A DNA stretch of 64,000 bases, taken from contig WARS01000010.1 in assembly GCA_008933995.1 (NCBI GenBank), forward strand, positions 8,225,001-8,289,000. The letters run 5' to 3'. Below are positions 47,701 through 59,600 of the stretch, one piece after another. The DNA is from Datnioides undecimradiatus. Taxonomy: Eukaryota; Chordata; Actinopteri; Lobotiformes; Datnioididae. How positions within the stretch are numbered: the stretch's first letter is position 1; each line of letters starts with the position of its first letter. The translations under genes and the position numbers were made by a program. Below the pieces are notes generated by a model, which was given only the letters and a program-made list of their open reading frames with translations, searched no databases and was not told the DNA's origin.

Positions 47701-50700
47701 CAGCACTTGATTTGAACTTCCTGAGCAGATTTACCAATTTTTCTCTCTCTTGAAACAGTTTATAGCTACTAATGATTATTTTCATTATTGATTACTCCTA
47801 CCATTACTTTCTCAATTAACTGACTCATTTTTTTGTGGATAAAATGTCAGAAAATAGTGAAGAATGTTCAAGTTGCCCAAGGGGGTGTCTTCAAATTGCC
47901 TGTTTTTCCGACCAACACACAAAGAGTCAAAGCTATTGAGTCTACTATAATAAAAACCACAATCCAGTCCTTATGTTTGGCTTTTTTTCTTGATGAATTA
48001 CTTAGACAATTACCCGAGTATGAAAATAGTTGCTGAATAATTTTCTCATCGTGTTGTAATCCTTTTAGCTCTAATTACAGCTATTTTGAAAGTGCTATAA
48101 TAAAAAAAGGACTGCTTCAAAATTTTTACCTTTAAGAACAGAGAACAAGCAGTGAAGAGAGGAAATGAAGACGTCTACAAGTGAGGTCTTGTGCCTCCTC
48201 ATCAACATGACAAATGCCACTCTGCTGCAAGGAGGACATGGCCACAAAACTCATTGGGCAACACAAGTTGATAAAGGGCATCGAAACAATCAGAGTCACA
48301 CAAAATTTCCATGTTATTGGGTAAAACTTCAATTGTTTACTCTCTATCAGCACCGCTGTATGTTCGCTGCACGATTCCAGCAGCTTTTATGGTTTCTTTG
48401 TTGTTGCTGACGTTATCTGTCACACTGTTTACTGTGGATCTGTCCACATTATGTGTCCGTGCCTCTTTGTCTTCACTTTGCTGTTTTTATTTGGTGCTAT
48501 GTATCCTTCTGCAAGCTATTAGCATTTTCCTCCTCCCAATTCCCTCACAAGAGGTGTTTTTAGCTTTTGCCAGGCTGTCATTATGAAGACAAATATGCTT
48601 TTAATTGGCTTGACTAAAGGAAACAAAAATGATTTCATTTCGGTCTCCTTCTTTTCATTTTCAGCATGTCAACCAGTAAAGATAGCAAATAATTTTCGGA
48701 TTTTAAACGCACCAATCTGATGCAGGTTACAATGTGCACAGTGGAGCTTAAAGATGAGATCTGAGAGAGAATTGTCTGCTGCCTGAGCACAGACAAATAA
48801 ATAGAGATGCAGACAGAGAGCTAACACGGGAGACAGACAGTAAAATAAGAGACAAATAAATGGACGGGGAGATTTATAGAATGAGTCTGATAAGACAGAA
48901 ATAACTGTCTGGAGAATCAGAGTGCTACGTAATGTCCTAATTGGCCCTCTGGAGGATTGTGCAATACCTGACCCGCACTAGGGTAAAAAAGGCACTGGAT
49001 CTTAACAAGATAATGATTGTCTCAGTAGTTTGGATGCATCATCCAAAAGTGACTGTATCATTAAAAAAGTTTTAAATGACATTTACGAAAAAAAACCCTA
49101 GTTGTACCCAGGCATTCTCAGGAATATTACCGCATGGAGTAGAGGACAAGCTCAGTAATTAAATCTAAAAATATCAACCTATGATTAATGACCACTTAGC
49201 TTATGAGTGCGTAGAGCCAATGCTAACGCAGCTCTGCGTGGTTTAAAAGCAGGCAGGTGGAAGCGGCGCACTTTGTATCAACTGTTGTGATTGAAGTTCT
49301 CAGACACAACTGATGAATCCTGAGACAAGTGGAGGAGTGGCACTCTGAAGAGCTCTCCACACGCTCCGCGCATTGTAGTTATTAGACTCAGGCATGACGA
49401 CAGATGACTAGAATCAGTGTGTTGCTGGTAGGACTGTGTGTTCCTCTCACCTGATGAGAAAGCGAGAGATTGATGGAGGAAGGGGGGAAAAAAAAGGCAG
49501 GTTTAAGACTGACAGCACCTGAGGACGACGGAAGCGAGACGCAGCTCGGGTCTTATTCTGCATCGTGTCTCATCCAAAACAATACAATCACACGCAATCA
49601 CAGCTTCAATTGCTACCTAGGAGATTGAAAGAGGTCTTGATGGAAGACCATCAAGGAAGATCAGAATAAAGGACCGGGCAGAGCGGCGGCGCATGGGCTG
49701 TTAATAGAAGGTAAGAAGGAGGGGCTGTGAGAGAATATGCACAAAAGAGGAAGCAAAAAAAAGAAGGGAAGAGGCTGATCCAATTGAGCACAACAGACTG
49801 ATGGGGACAGCTAAGGACACACACACACACAGTCACACAAACACAGAGACAAGGCGACTTGGAGGTGTATTAAACTGGAGGCCATTAGTTCTAAGCCTGT
49901 GGCCTGAGGCCATGCTGCGCAGAATAGAGCCAGCTTTCATTAGCGATGCCGGGTTCAGGGTTGTGTGGCCACGTATTTCCCCCTGTTGCTCTTTTGAAGT
50001 TTTCATTCATCACAAAAAAAAAGTATTCTCTGTTGCAATAAAAAGAAGGCAAACTTCAAGGGGACTGGAATAAAAAGCAGAGGCTGACCCCATCAAAGAA
50101 CTCATTTCAGCTATTGTATATGCTGTTTAGATCCTCCTCAGCTTTCAATGAAGATCATCTCAGCGTTAAACTATGACTCTGCCCTGATGTGGTTATGCTT
50201 TGTCTGTGGGTTTTATGAGTAATAATGCAGCCCGGAGGCGACAGCTTACTGCTGCACTATCTTTAAGGTTATGTTAATGAATTCTCATTTACAAGACTCT
50301 TTACTAACATCTTAACATATGGCGTTAGACTAGAAAACAGAAGCAGAGGAGTGGCTGTCCTTGAAATGCAATATTCCATACAGTTCCAATCCCAGTGACC
50401 TTCATGGAATATTATAATTAAGCTTATAAAATTCACTAAAAACGTATCTGGGGGAAGCCATCATGAGAGCTCCTGTAGACGGGAAAATGATCTGAGGTCT
50501 GAAATTTCATCAGTGACTCAGGCTGCCTTCAGGCACCGCTTTTGCTCAATTGAAATCAGTGCACTTTATTTTTTAGTGTGGTGTGCTCCAATGCAGGAGG
50601 GGCTCTGTCACATAAATGACGCAGAATCAGACCGCCAATAGCAGGCTGTTTACAAAGCTTTGGGACTCTAAAATATAAATAGGAATATATTGTGTCTATT

Positions 50701-52816
50701 CATGTGTTCAGTTGAGTGCATGTATTCATATTAAATCAATAGTATAAAAGTAAATGTCGGACGTACAGTAATGACGTCACAGCCAGTGCATCCTTTGGAC
50801 AAATACATACTCATATTCTCTTCTATTTCTGGATATTTGGACAAACAGAATAAGACCTTTTATATGAACTCAAGGTAACAGCCTTGGGTGGCCAAATGTC
50901 CCATCAGCGAACAACCCATAGAATTAATTTTACCATTTGATGGGTTTAGCTAAACCCCCCCATTGATCCTGTTGGCAGGATTTCTGTAACTGTATCTTAC
51001 TTGTAAACATCCTGGCTGATATTCAGAGCTGGCTGACCTATAGGTCACATGTATTTACCAAAGAGGAAATATGAGGGGAAGATAACTCCCCCGAGCTTTG
51101 ACATGTGCAAGACCTCAAGATGCAACTCTGTTTTAGCCAAACTTCTCTCGCACATCCAACTGCCTGAAGAATATATGACAGCCAAGACCAGGCTGAAAGG
51201 GTTGTAAATACTGAGGTGAGCGGTGTTTTGTAGTTCACCACTGTGTATGTACATTACCTCCACTTCAATCTGAACTTAAACCTGAACTGCAAGGGTTAGC
51301 TTAAACATATGCCTGCTGCAACTTAACTGACAAATGGAGCCTATGAGCTACTTTAAGCACACAACGCAAAAGTGATGCTAAGCGAGAGTTTATTTAAGCT
51401 GTCAATGCCCAGCCCACTCTTTTGATTTGCTAAGGGACTATCGGGGGAGGATTGAATCTTTTCTTTCTGCTCAAAGGAAGGTAGGAAGAGGGTCTGTGTT
51501 TTCATCCCACATTTGTGCAATATTAAACATCAGCCACACGCCCAACCATGTGAAAGACAGATGCCTTTTCTTATACATATCAGGCTCAAAAAAATGTGAA
51601 ATAATCAATCATTTAGAAACGCATTATACTTTTATTAGTATACCAGTTTAAGACATGTACTTTTTTCCATTGTTTTGTTTTTTGATTTAAAAATCAAGCG
51701 CAGGATCCACACAAACTATTAAAAATGCTTTTGTAACATTCTGCTCCTCCTTCACACATTAATAATCTCTGTGTAGTCCTGAAGGCGATGCATTTGATTT
51801 GCTCTGAAACACTGCTGTTACTGGATGTATTTGATACACATGTCCACATGCAAGCAGTTAATGACAGCTTTTTGAAGGCATAACATGTAGCACTATCAAC
51901 TTGGTGACAAACATCTGAAGGCAAAAGTATTGTTTTCCTGCCATGTCATTAAAAATATGAGACCCAAGCAAATCTTTTCATTTTCTTTACTGACTTATAT
52001 TCTGTTTTCTGCCCTCATTTCAAAAAAGACAATCTTACAGCTAAGCTTCCTATGAAAGTGAATATTCCACTAGTAAATGTAATAACATTAAAAGCCTCAC
52101 CCTCTATTTGTTTAACCACCTTCTTACAGCATTGCACATATCCACAATCATGCAGATATCTTTCGCTTTAGATACTGATGTTACTACTTACTTTTATTGA
52201 AGTTCAGTCGTGAATGCAGGACTTTTACTTTTAATAGAGTATTTTTACTCTGGGGGTTAAGCTACTTTTACATAATTAAAGGATCTAAGCACTCCACTTC
52301 CACTGAAGTAAACAACATCATGATGAAACAAGCTGTCAACAACAACAATGCCCAGGTCAAATGTTTCCATATCTATGAGGAATAATAGCCACCTCTACAA
52401 CGATGATTAGTCTAAGCTGCAAACCAATATCTTTTACTAGCTGTTACACAGACTTACGTGTTTGAGATGAGGTCATGTGAATCTTACCCAGTAGTGTGAT
52501 GATGCAGCCTAAAATAGCCAGAAGGGCGCCGGTGCTGAGGCCAGTCGCAGTGTAGGCCACGGCTCCACAAGACAAGGCCACACCGTCAGAGTCACAGTCA
52601 CACACCCGCACTGAGAGTGTGTTTGTGCTGCTGAGCGCGGGTTTTCCACTGTCTACGATCAACACGGGCAGCCGATACACAGGTTGCTCTCGTCTCCTGA
52701 AACCACCTCGCTTCGTCAATATGGACGCTGTGTTGTCTGCAAAATAGAGTAGATGCGTACATCTGTAAGATAAAGAGACTTGCAAGCTTCATTTATTCAT
52801 AACCTGCATATATATG

Positions 52817-52865
<49 letters not shown>

Positions 52866-55800
52866 CTTAACTTCTATTCCGTAATGATGGCTATGCTTTG
52901 GTTGTGCAGTTTGAAATGATTTTACAGTATTAAAAAGCAGGAACACCAACAGATGGTGTCATTAACACAATTCATTACATGACACACTGTGGCATCTCTC
53001 CCTGATCTTGACCACCTGTTGGTTAATAACAGGTTTGGTTTGATGGTAAAATCTTGTATGAAATCTCTGCTTATGAGAGAGGGAGAGAAAAAAAGTCAGA
53101 TAGAGGAGAACAATATGCCATTACACGAGCTAAAAAAAGCCATTTTTCAACAGACTGAAATGCACTTTCAAACTGAGCAGTCACAATTGAAATGTAGATT
53201 TTTGCCTTGAAGGACACCTCCGTTGTTTGTCTGGGTGACATTAAGATTTCCGTTCGCTTTGCTCTTAGAGTCTTAGAAAGAGGTAAAAATGAATATAGAG
53301 GCGGACTCGACTGTAAATGCCACATTAGTCAAATCAGCAAAACGTTCTCACGTGTGAAGAGAAACACACAGTTGGTTGCGAGCAGCTGTGATGGATTGAA
53401 AATTAAACACTTGATTTGTTAAGTAAATATGCGCTGGAACTGAATGGGAAACATTTGCTCATGTCCTTAATGTTTGTTCTCAAGTGATACATACAAGTAA
53501 AAAGTAGCACCTGAACATGACCCTTATTTGGCTGCTGAATAATTCATTGAAAAAACAGTGGGCTGCTTTAACCAGCCTCCACTCTTTTGGTTTCAGGCTT
53601 TCCACAAGATAGAGGGACCTGGTTGCAGGGATTTGCTCCCATTCAGCTCCAAGAACATTAGTGAGGTCAGGCGCTGATGTTGGGTGATACGGTCTAGCTC
53701 GAGGTCTACGAGTTATTCCAGTGTGTCCCAAATGTATTGGATGGGGTTGAGGTCAGGGATCAGGTCAGAAAACATTTCTTTGTGGTGCTGGCTTTGTGCT
53801 TGCAGTCACTGTCATGTTAAAACAGTAAAGGGTCCTGCCTGTATATAAGCCCAGCATCTAAAGGAAGTGCCTCCCAACTGTACTTGCAGCAAAGAAGAGG
53901 AAAGGGTGTGCAGTTCAAGGTGGTGTTCAACTTTTAATACTTCCCTGAAAATAACTCTACCTAACGCTATGCCAAATCCTTCCCAAACTTTAGTTAGGCT
54001 AAATAAAAACACTCACATTAGTAGCATCACTGTAGCATCATTACCAAAGGTCTGTCTAAGCCATATACAAAATGAAAAAAATATATGTTAAAATGACAAA
54101 TCTAGTAATTTATTCTCTGCTCAGGTGTAGGACCTCAGCTAAGTGTCTCCTGGAACTCACTTAAAGTAAATATCAGTCAAGTCACCATCACCTGCCGCTG
54201 GATGAGGTAACAGAGAAGAAAGTTGACTTTAATTCTAAAGTAGTCACAGGTGATGCAATGTTTGTCGGTGAGATGAGCACTGACCACTGATGCTCATCCA
54301 ATGTACATCTACAAAACAAGCCAACGGCCATTTTTGGCATCAATTTAAAATACTGTAGAGAGTAAGGAAGCAAGAGAGAGCAGTCACAGTGAGCGACAAC
54401 TTCTACTTCACTTGTGCCCGCTGTTCGTGGACTCATGCCACATAAAGCATTAACTAAAATCACGGTTCCTCACGCAATTATTCCAGTTATTAATAACTCC
54501 TTTACCAAAGTTGTGCAACTCCTTGTTTGGCTGCACCATGAACCAATTATTATTGTGGTCATTTTTGACAAACCTGTAGTAGCACGTTCTGTTACCATCA
54601 GTAGGCAGAGGTGTAATAGGTGAAATCTTATAGATTACAACATTAGCAGAAATATGAGGGGTATCAATCTTCTCACTCACAGAAAGAAAGCAAAATGAGT
54701 GTGTTGAACTGCTTTCTTTACTTCTCATCAAGCCATAGTTTATTTTCCCTGACACACAATCATTGCATCACAATCACCATTGCTGCAATGAGCTGATATT
54801 GGAAATAGAAAGAATTAAGTTTTATGTTTGAATTACATATAGTATATTGTATGGCATGGTGTATTGAATTGTGTTGATGTACTTACTCAGCCTTCAGAAA
54901 TCAAGGTAACTTCTGTACATTCACAGACATTTTTCCAAAAAAGCGATCAAAACCTGTCTTTGAGCCAAGCTGCTTGTAATCTGCAGAGAGGTTACCCAAA
55001 ACACTTACAGGTCCGCACTCACTTGAATTACTGTGGCACAACCTGGCTGCTGCCTCTGAAATGTAACACGGCAGCCTCGGCCGAGCTCCCACATGTTTGA
55101 ACAAAACACTCAACGCAGGGGCATTACCTCAGAGAGTGTGTCGAATCTGCACGTGTTTAAAGCAGCAGGGATTCATGCAAGTATCTGATGCTGGCCATAC
55201 CATTCCCATGTCTTTAAAGCTATATGCAAATGAACACTTAAGTTTTCCTTTAGGAGAAGCTAATTTTGTTCATTCGCCCACTGCTTTGCGTGTAGGTGGT
55301 GAGCAAATCATTATGGTGACAAAGGCAGTTTTCAGACTGTGTGTTAAGGTTAAAGTTATTCTGTGATCTAGTACATAGAGACCTTGCACAAAGCAGTGCA
55401 ATGCTATGTCATTGTGCATTGTGGCACAAATTGAGTTATCTCAGATCTGCTCCAGTTCCAGCAGAAAGTTTGTTTTTGCATTCAGTTTTGATGAACAATT
55501 ACAAAAAAAAGGGTAGTGCGGGCATTGTCATAGCAGAATTATGGTTTCATTTGGCATGGCCGGGCACGCCAGGAGGCACCAGCTACTCTGTACTTCTTCT
55601 CCTGAGTAAGATCGCCGAGTAGATTGTGTCCAGATGGAGGGCAGATATAGAGAGCTGTAGTGAGCAATGGCCAAAGTGTCAATTGCATTGCTGCAAGGCT
55701 CAATTCGAAAGGAAGTAAGCAGCAAATAGACCGTACCTAACTTGACCAACACCTTTTACAGACTCAGAAGGCCACTGGCAATTTTCTCAAGGGAGTTTTT

Positions 55801-56623
55801 GATTTAGCAGCCGCATGCAACAGCGTCGTTCTGACAGCTTTGACAAAGACATAGACATTTAAGTTTAAATTGGTGGCTGACTTCGGGGTTTCTGTCGAGT
55901 TCACCAAGGTAAACTCGCGACTTTTTAAGACCACATCGAGGGCAATTTAATCCCCTTCATAACTGTGCTGTTCAAAGTATGAAAGTATGGAAAAGTAGGA
56001 ATGATAAGACCCAGAATTATTTATTATTATATCATACTTGTGTTTCAGTGCTTCCCAAGAGTTCATACCAATACCAATATCCTTTAATTATGTTAAAGAA
56101 AAAATTCATATTCAAAGTCACACTGCCCATCTAAAGGTGAACTGATTCACCAACCAGGAGTGATGACTTTGTGCTAAAGAGACACTGGCCTATTATGATG
56201 CAACAAGCTTCATAGCTCCTGTGTCGAGCGTACTGAGAGTTTTTGCTGTAGGTCTGTGGTGCTGACTAAAATGCTAAAAAAAGGGAAAAAACACAGTTTT
56301 GTGCAAACTGTCAAAACAAGCAAGACCTTTAGTTTTTTATGTTCACTGCATGCCGACACCTTGCAAACACATAAAGACACATCTGCCGAAAGCAGCAAAA
56401 TCTAAATATTTAAAATGTCTCAAGACCTTGTAGATTATTACCAGATAGAAAAATCAATAAAAAAAAGTCCACAGATAATCACAAGTCAAGTCACAACAGT
56501 AATACCTTTGTTATCCCGTAGAGTGAAGTTGAGATTGCCAGCAACAGGTGCAGCCAGGGCGAAGTAAAAGCGGTGGCCGCTCAGAGGTTCGTCTTTATCC
56601 ACCGCGCTGATGGTCTGGATCAC
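44050..56623 (-). CDS. cdh7: cdh7-like type II classical cadherin, 3' three coding exons only (partial gene)
   Basis: Joined minus-strand exons 56623-56506, 52736-52488 and 44564-44050 give 293 residues: second part of EC5, transmembrane helix and full cytoplasmic tail. The product is a calcium-dependent adhesion receptor linked to catenins. EC5 shows [33 protein letters not shown] and the cysteine cluster [13 protein letters not shown]. The helix ends [16 protein letters not shown]. The tail has the canonical p120-binding core [15 protein letters not shown], then [46 protein letters not shown] and [30 protein letters not shown] and [11 protein letters not shown] match CDH7 as I recall it and separate it from CDH20, CDH18 and CDH12. 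Fish can carry cdh7a and cdh7b, which I cannot tell apart here. The remaining exons must lie beyond 64000, so the intron there exceeds 7.3 kb. Confidence 0.92.
44695..44774. repeat. (TCTA)n microsatellite
   Basis: About 19 nearly perfect TCTA units. On the cdh7 sense strand it is (AGAT)n, about 130 nt upstream of the last coding exon's acceptor. Accounts for the ISLSIYLS-type spurious frame over it. Confidence 0.97.
44868..44942. mobile_element. possible hAT terminal fragment
   Basis: AAGGTTGGGAACCACTG at the right edge equals, on the other strand, CAGTGGTTCCCAACC, a common terminus of hAT/Charlie-type transposons. The matching opposite terminus is not seen; a microsatellite lies about 90 bp to the left. 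Confidence 0.38.
47551..47614. repeat. (GAAT)n/(GGAT)n compound microsatellite
   Basis: Runs of GAAT/AAAT units followed by seven GGAT units and then GAAT again, about 150 bp before the MITE at 47762. Confidence 0.93.
47762..48073 (+). mobile_element. GATTAAT-type teleost MITE, copy A (cdh7 intron)
   Basis: Begins TAGCTACTAATGATTATTTT and ends TTTTAGCTCTAATTA, with internal GGATAAAATGTCAGAAAATA, GTGTCTTCAAATTGCC and CAAAGAGTCAAAGC. These are the known ordered motifs of the same family as copy B, in reverse orientation. No coding capacity. Confidence 0.72.
52185..52305. mobile_element. hAT-type non-autonomous element fragment (cdh7 intron)
   Basis: TGCAGGACTTTTACTTTTAA, AGAGTATTTTTACTCTG, GCTACTTTTAC and AAAGGATCTAAGCACT, ending near CCACTTCCACTG. 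This is the ordered right end of a common fish element whose termini resemble CAGTGGTGGAAAG. The left terminus is not visible. It lies about 180 nt beyond (3' of) the 52488-52736 exon on the minus strand. Confidence 0.6.
52488..52736 (-). CDS. cdh7: cdh7 second-last coding exon: EC5 end and TM helix
   Basis: 249 nt, phase 1 in and out. Minus-strand acceptor TTTTGCAG and donor GTAAGA. Encodes [35 protein letters not shown], the membrane-proximal cysteines [13 protein letters not shown], and the helix [14 protein letters not shown]. Homologous to cdh19 coding exon 10 (252 nt). Confidence 0.93.
52824..52864. repeat. (AC)n microsatellite
   Basis: About 20 AC units. On the cdh7 sense strand it is (TG)n, starting about 90 nt upstream of the acceptor of the transmembrane exon (52736). 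Confidence 0.97.
53560..53845 (-). mobile_element. Tc1/mariner-like transposase relic (cdh7 intron)
   Basis: The minus strand encodes [27 protein letters not shown] and [17 protein letters not shown], matching the C-terminal end of a fish Tc1-like transposase (family pattern RARPSRPTSVPDLTNAL, then LVESLPRRVEAV). Just upstream on that strand, in a different frame, [14 protein letters not shown] resembles the segment holding the last catalytic acid of the DD34E triad, with Gln at the Glu position. Frames are broken, so this is an inactive fragment of a plain DNA transposon. Confidence 0.75.
54651..54720. mobile_element. long-TIR MITE, terminal fragment (cdh7 intron)
   Basis: GGGGTATCAATCTTCTCACT, then AGAAAGAAAGC and GTGTTGAACTGCTTTCTTTA, follow the same order as the outer end of the MITE family seen at 17293-17880 and 21893-22240. 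Only one end is visible. Confidence 0.5.
56506..56623 (-). CDS. cdh7: cdh7 third-last coding exon: EC5 first half
   Basis: 118 nt, phase 0 in and phase 1 out. On the minus strand the acceptor is TATCCTCAG and the donor GTATTA. Encodes [29 protein letters not shown] and NFTLRDNK. Identical in length and phase to cdh19 coding exon 9. Confidence 0.92.
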
Positions 56624-59600
56624 CTGAGGATAATGGGAAGACCAAATGGACAAAAAGCGACATTCGAGATAAGTTACCTTGCAGATTTTTATCCAATTTC
56701 ACTGGCTGATTAGGTTTTATCTTAAGCTGTAAAATGTTTTCTGTATGCATGTAGTAAGAGCTAAGGTATCAGCTGAAGCTGAGCGTTGTTGTCAGGCCTT
56801 TGTATTTGCATCACTTTTCACTCCGTCATAGATTTATGTACATGGGGGCATAAATCTTTCTTAAAAGGCCAAACAACACTGTGAGTGAAGTGGAGAAAAT
56901 CAACTTGATGCTGATTGATGGGAAAGATTTGTTTTATAATGTTTGGCTGTGGTTTTGTGTCATTTATCTCTTGAAGTACAGTAAGTGCTTATTTGGCAAG
57001 AGCTTGGCATCCTCTTAGGGATGAAGTGTTTTCTTTTGGGAAGTGTTTTACTCTGAAGCAAATCTTCGTCCAGCAACTCTGTTCCAGCTCCCACCATAAC
57101 ATCCAGTGGCAAAAACAATGGACTGCTATGGCTATTACTGTTTCATAGTTCCTTTGGGGACTAACAACAAAAACCTAACATTACTTTTTTCACCTGACCA
57201 CACAGTTTTTAAATTATAAGCCTGGGATGTTCTTTAATGGTAAACATACATCTCTATCATACAGCATACAGCAATGATTTCCAATAACAGTTATATTTGT
57301 ATATATCTTTTAATGCTCATTATATTATTTGTACCTCAGGTTTTTTTTTTTTTTTTTTAATGAAATTAGATATGTCTTGCACATCTGTATGGATTGCCAA
57401 CAGCACGACACTGATTTTGGCAATTTTGTGAGATTGCTGGTTTGTTCACTTATAAATATTCCATATAAATTCCAATTAGGACACACAATTTGGGCTTGAG
57501 TTACACAACCTCCAGTGATAACATCATTGTGCCTAAAGGTGCCTAAAGGCTTTATTAGGTGATTTCTTTTTCTAATTTTCTCATTTATTACTCTGGATTT
57601 ACTGATAAGGACTAACACACACACACAAATACACAGTGAATAAAATTAGATTAATCATACTGACAGGAGTTTATGATCAATAAATGTTGTGTTCACAGTT
57701 TTCACAGTCTTTAGTTTTTGTGATGCTACCCCCACTGTGCACATTTCTGTCAAGTAGCCGACAGAGCAACAGCAAATCAAAAAATACAGTTAGTCAGTAT
57801 AAATACCACGAGTGATTTTTGTGCAGAGAGTGCATTACATCAAACTTCTCAACAAAATATCACAGGTCAAAGGTGTAAACTGTAAATGAACGTTAGACAC
57901 ACTGTTTTTAGTCTAATATCTAAAGCACAGCTGCAGTTCCCTCCCTGCATTAACCACCATATAACAAGGTCAGTCCACTAACTGTTGTCACGCTGATGCT
58001 GTTCAAACTAAATGCATGTGTTATGCATTCAGGCATTCCTACTTCATTATTACAAGTATGAAAATGACTCATGATACGAACTGCTCTTGCTTGAGGCGAT
58101 GCAAGACAAGCATTCATATCTGTGCGTTAAACAAGTGAATGCTATTTGTTCCGGCCCACTTTATTTAGCCTCCGAACCCCAGACTACACAGAATCACACT
58201 TCCTTTATTATATAGCAGTGTTGACAACTATAAATAATGCACAAAATCAAATTACCAAATAAACCAATTTATTTACACCCACCAGCATGTGCTGTAATGA
58301 TTTTTTTATTCATACAAACATGGTATCTGAAACTCAAGTTATCTCTTTTTCAGCGAAAAAACACGAAGCTTTAATTTCAGCGCCGTCTGTGTAAGCTGCA
58401 ACAAGAAAAAAAGAAAAAGTGTAGACTCTCGCTCGGTACATGCTGTACAGGAGAAGCATATCACACACAGACATGCCATATGGACGACAAATGATAGCCA
58501 CCACGACGGCCATCAAAGTAGGTGTTACTGCAGCAGTGTCCTTATAAATTTAGATCAAGCCTTCTGAATCCTTTGTAGGCAAACTAGAAACTCAACCCGG
58601 TGACAACTCACACCCGTGGACGGGATCCAAGAGATTCTTAAAAGCAATTCACACTAAATTATCACATCTCCCAGCCCCAAACAGCTCTGCGTCTAACATC
58701 AAGACAAAAACAAAATTAAAAAAAAAAGGAAAATGAAAAAGGGCGAGAAAGAAGAAGAAGAAGAGGAAGAAAAAAAAGCCAATGATCCATCAGTGCTGAG
58801 ACATGGATTATCAGTTGTCAGCTGTGATTAAATGCTGCTGGTTACAAGCTGTCAGGTATTAGGGGTTGGTGTAGGTGGTAAACGACATCCTGCCAATTAT
58901 TAAATCTGGCAGGCGGGGTGAAAATTCATGAATATTTTACTCTGTTTCTAAACAAAATTAAAATAGTTGCTCTTTCATCAGCAAAAGTAACCACAAAGTA
59001 TGCTTCTTTTTTTTGTTTACTGTTTTGGTATTGCAGCACAAGGGAAATTTATGTGGGAGGCAGAAATGCAAAAAAAAAAAAAAAAAAAAAGGGGGTTATC
59101 TGTTCTAGTTCAAGAACATTTGGGATATCTACAGACAGGAGTGATGTTTGTGTCAGCACCACATCAGTGACAAGTACACGCAACAATCGAGCACCTCAAC
59201 ATGCAGCGTGTGCATGCTCGGCTGCATATCATGAAAGCTGCCATTGATTCGGGGATCATAATAACTCACAAGCCTCTCACTCTGTTATGGAAATTTCACA
59301 TCTGATAGAAAGCTTTCTTTGTGGTTCTTACACCATCACCTCCTATACACAATTTGAACCCTTTGATGTCCTTTGAATATTGCAGATGGATTCAGAGCTT
59401 ATCTCTAGGAAGGTTTCTATTCCTCACTGCTGAGGGAAAGGACTGTAAATCATCCTTAAATCAAACACTTTGTAATGTATAATGCCTTTCATTAGTGTGG
59501 CTCTGATGCAAGGCGTTCCAGAGAACCTTTGGAGGGGAATTCTCTAATGGGTTGAGTAGCAGACAGGAGGAGAGAGGCACGGATGTAGGCATAAATTCTC

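Larger units (their letters stand above)
44565..52487. other. cdh7 last intron (7.9 kb)
   Basis: Holds the TCTA microsatellite, the possible hAT end, the GATTAAT-type MITE, the GGAT repeat and the hAT fragment. No cadherin exon is missing here, since the flanking exons join in phase 1 to a continuous transmembrane helix. Confidence 0.75.
52737..56505. other. cdh7 intron between the EC5 exons (3.8 kb)
   Basis: Contains the AC repeat, the Tc1/mariner relic and a MITE terminal fragment. Flanking exons join in phase 1 through a shared Asp codon (DNK-D-NTAS). Confidence 0.75.
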
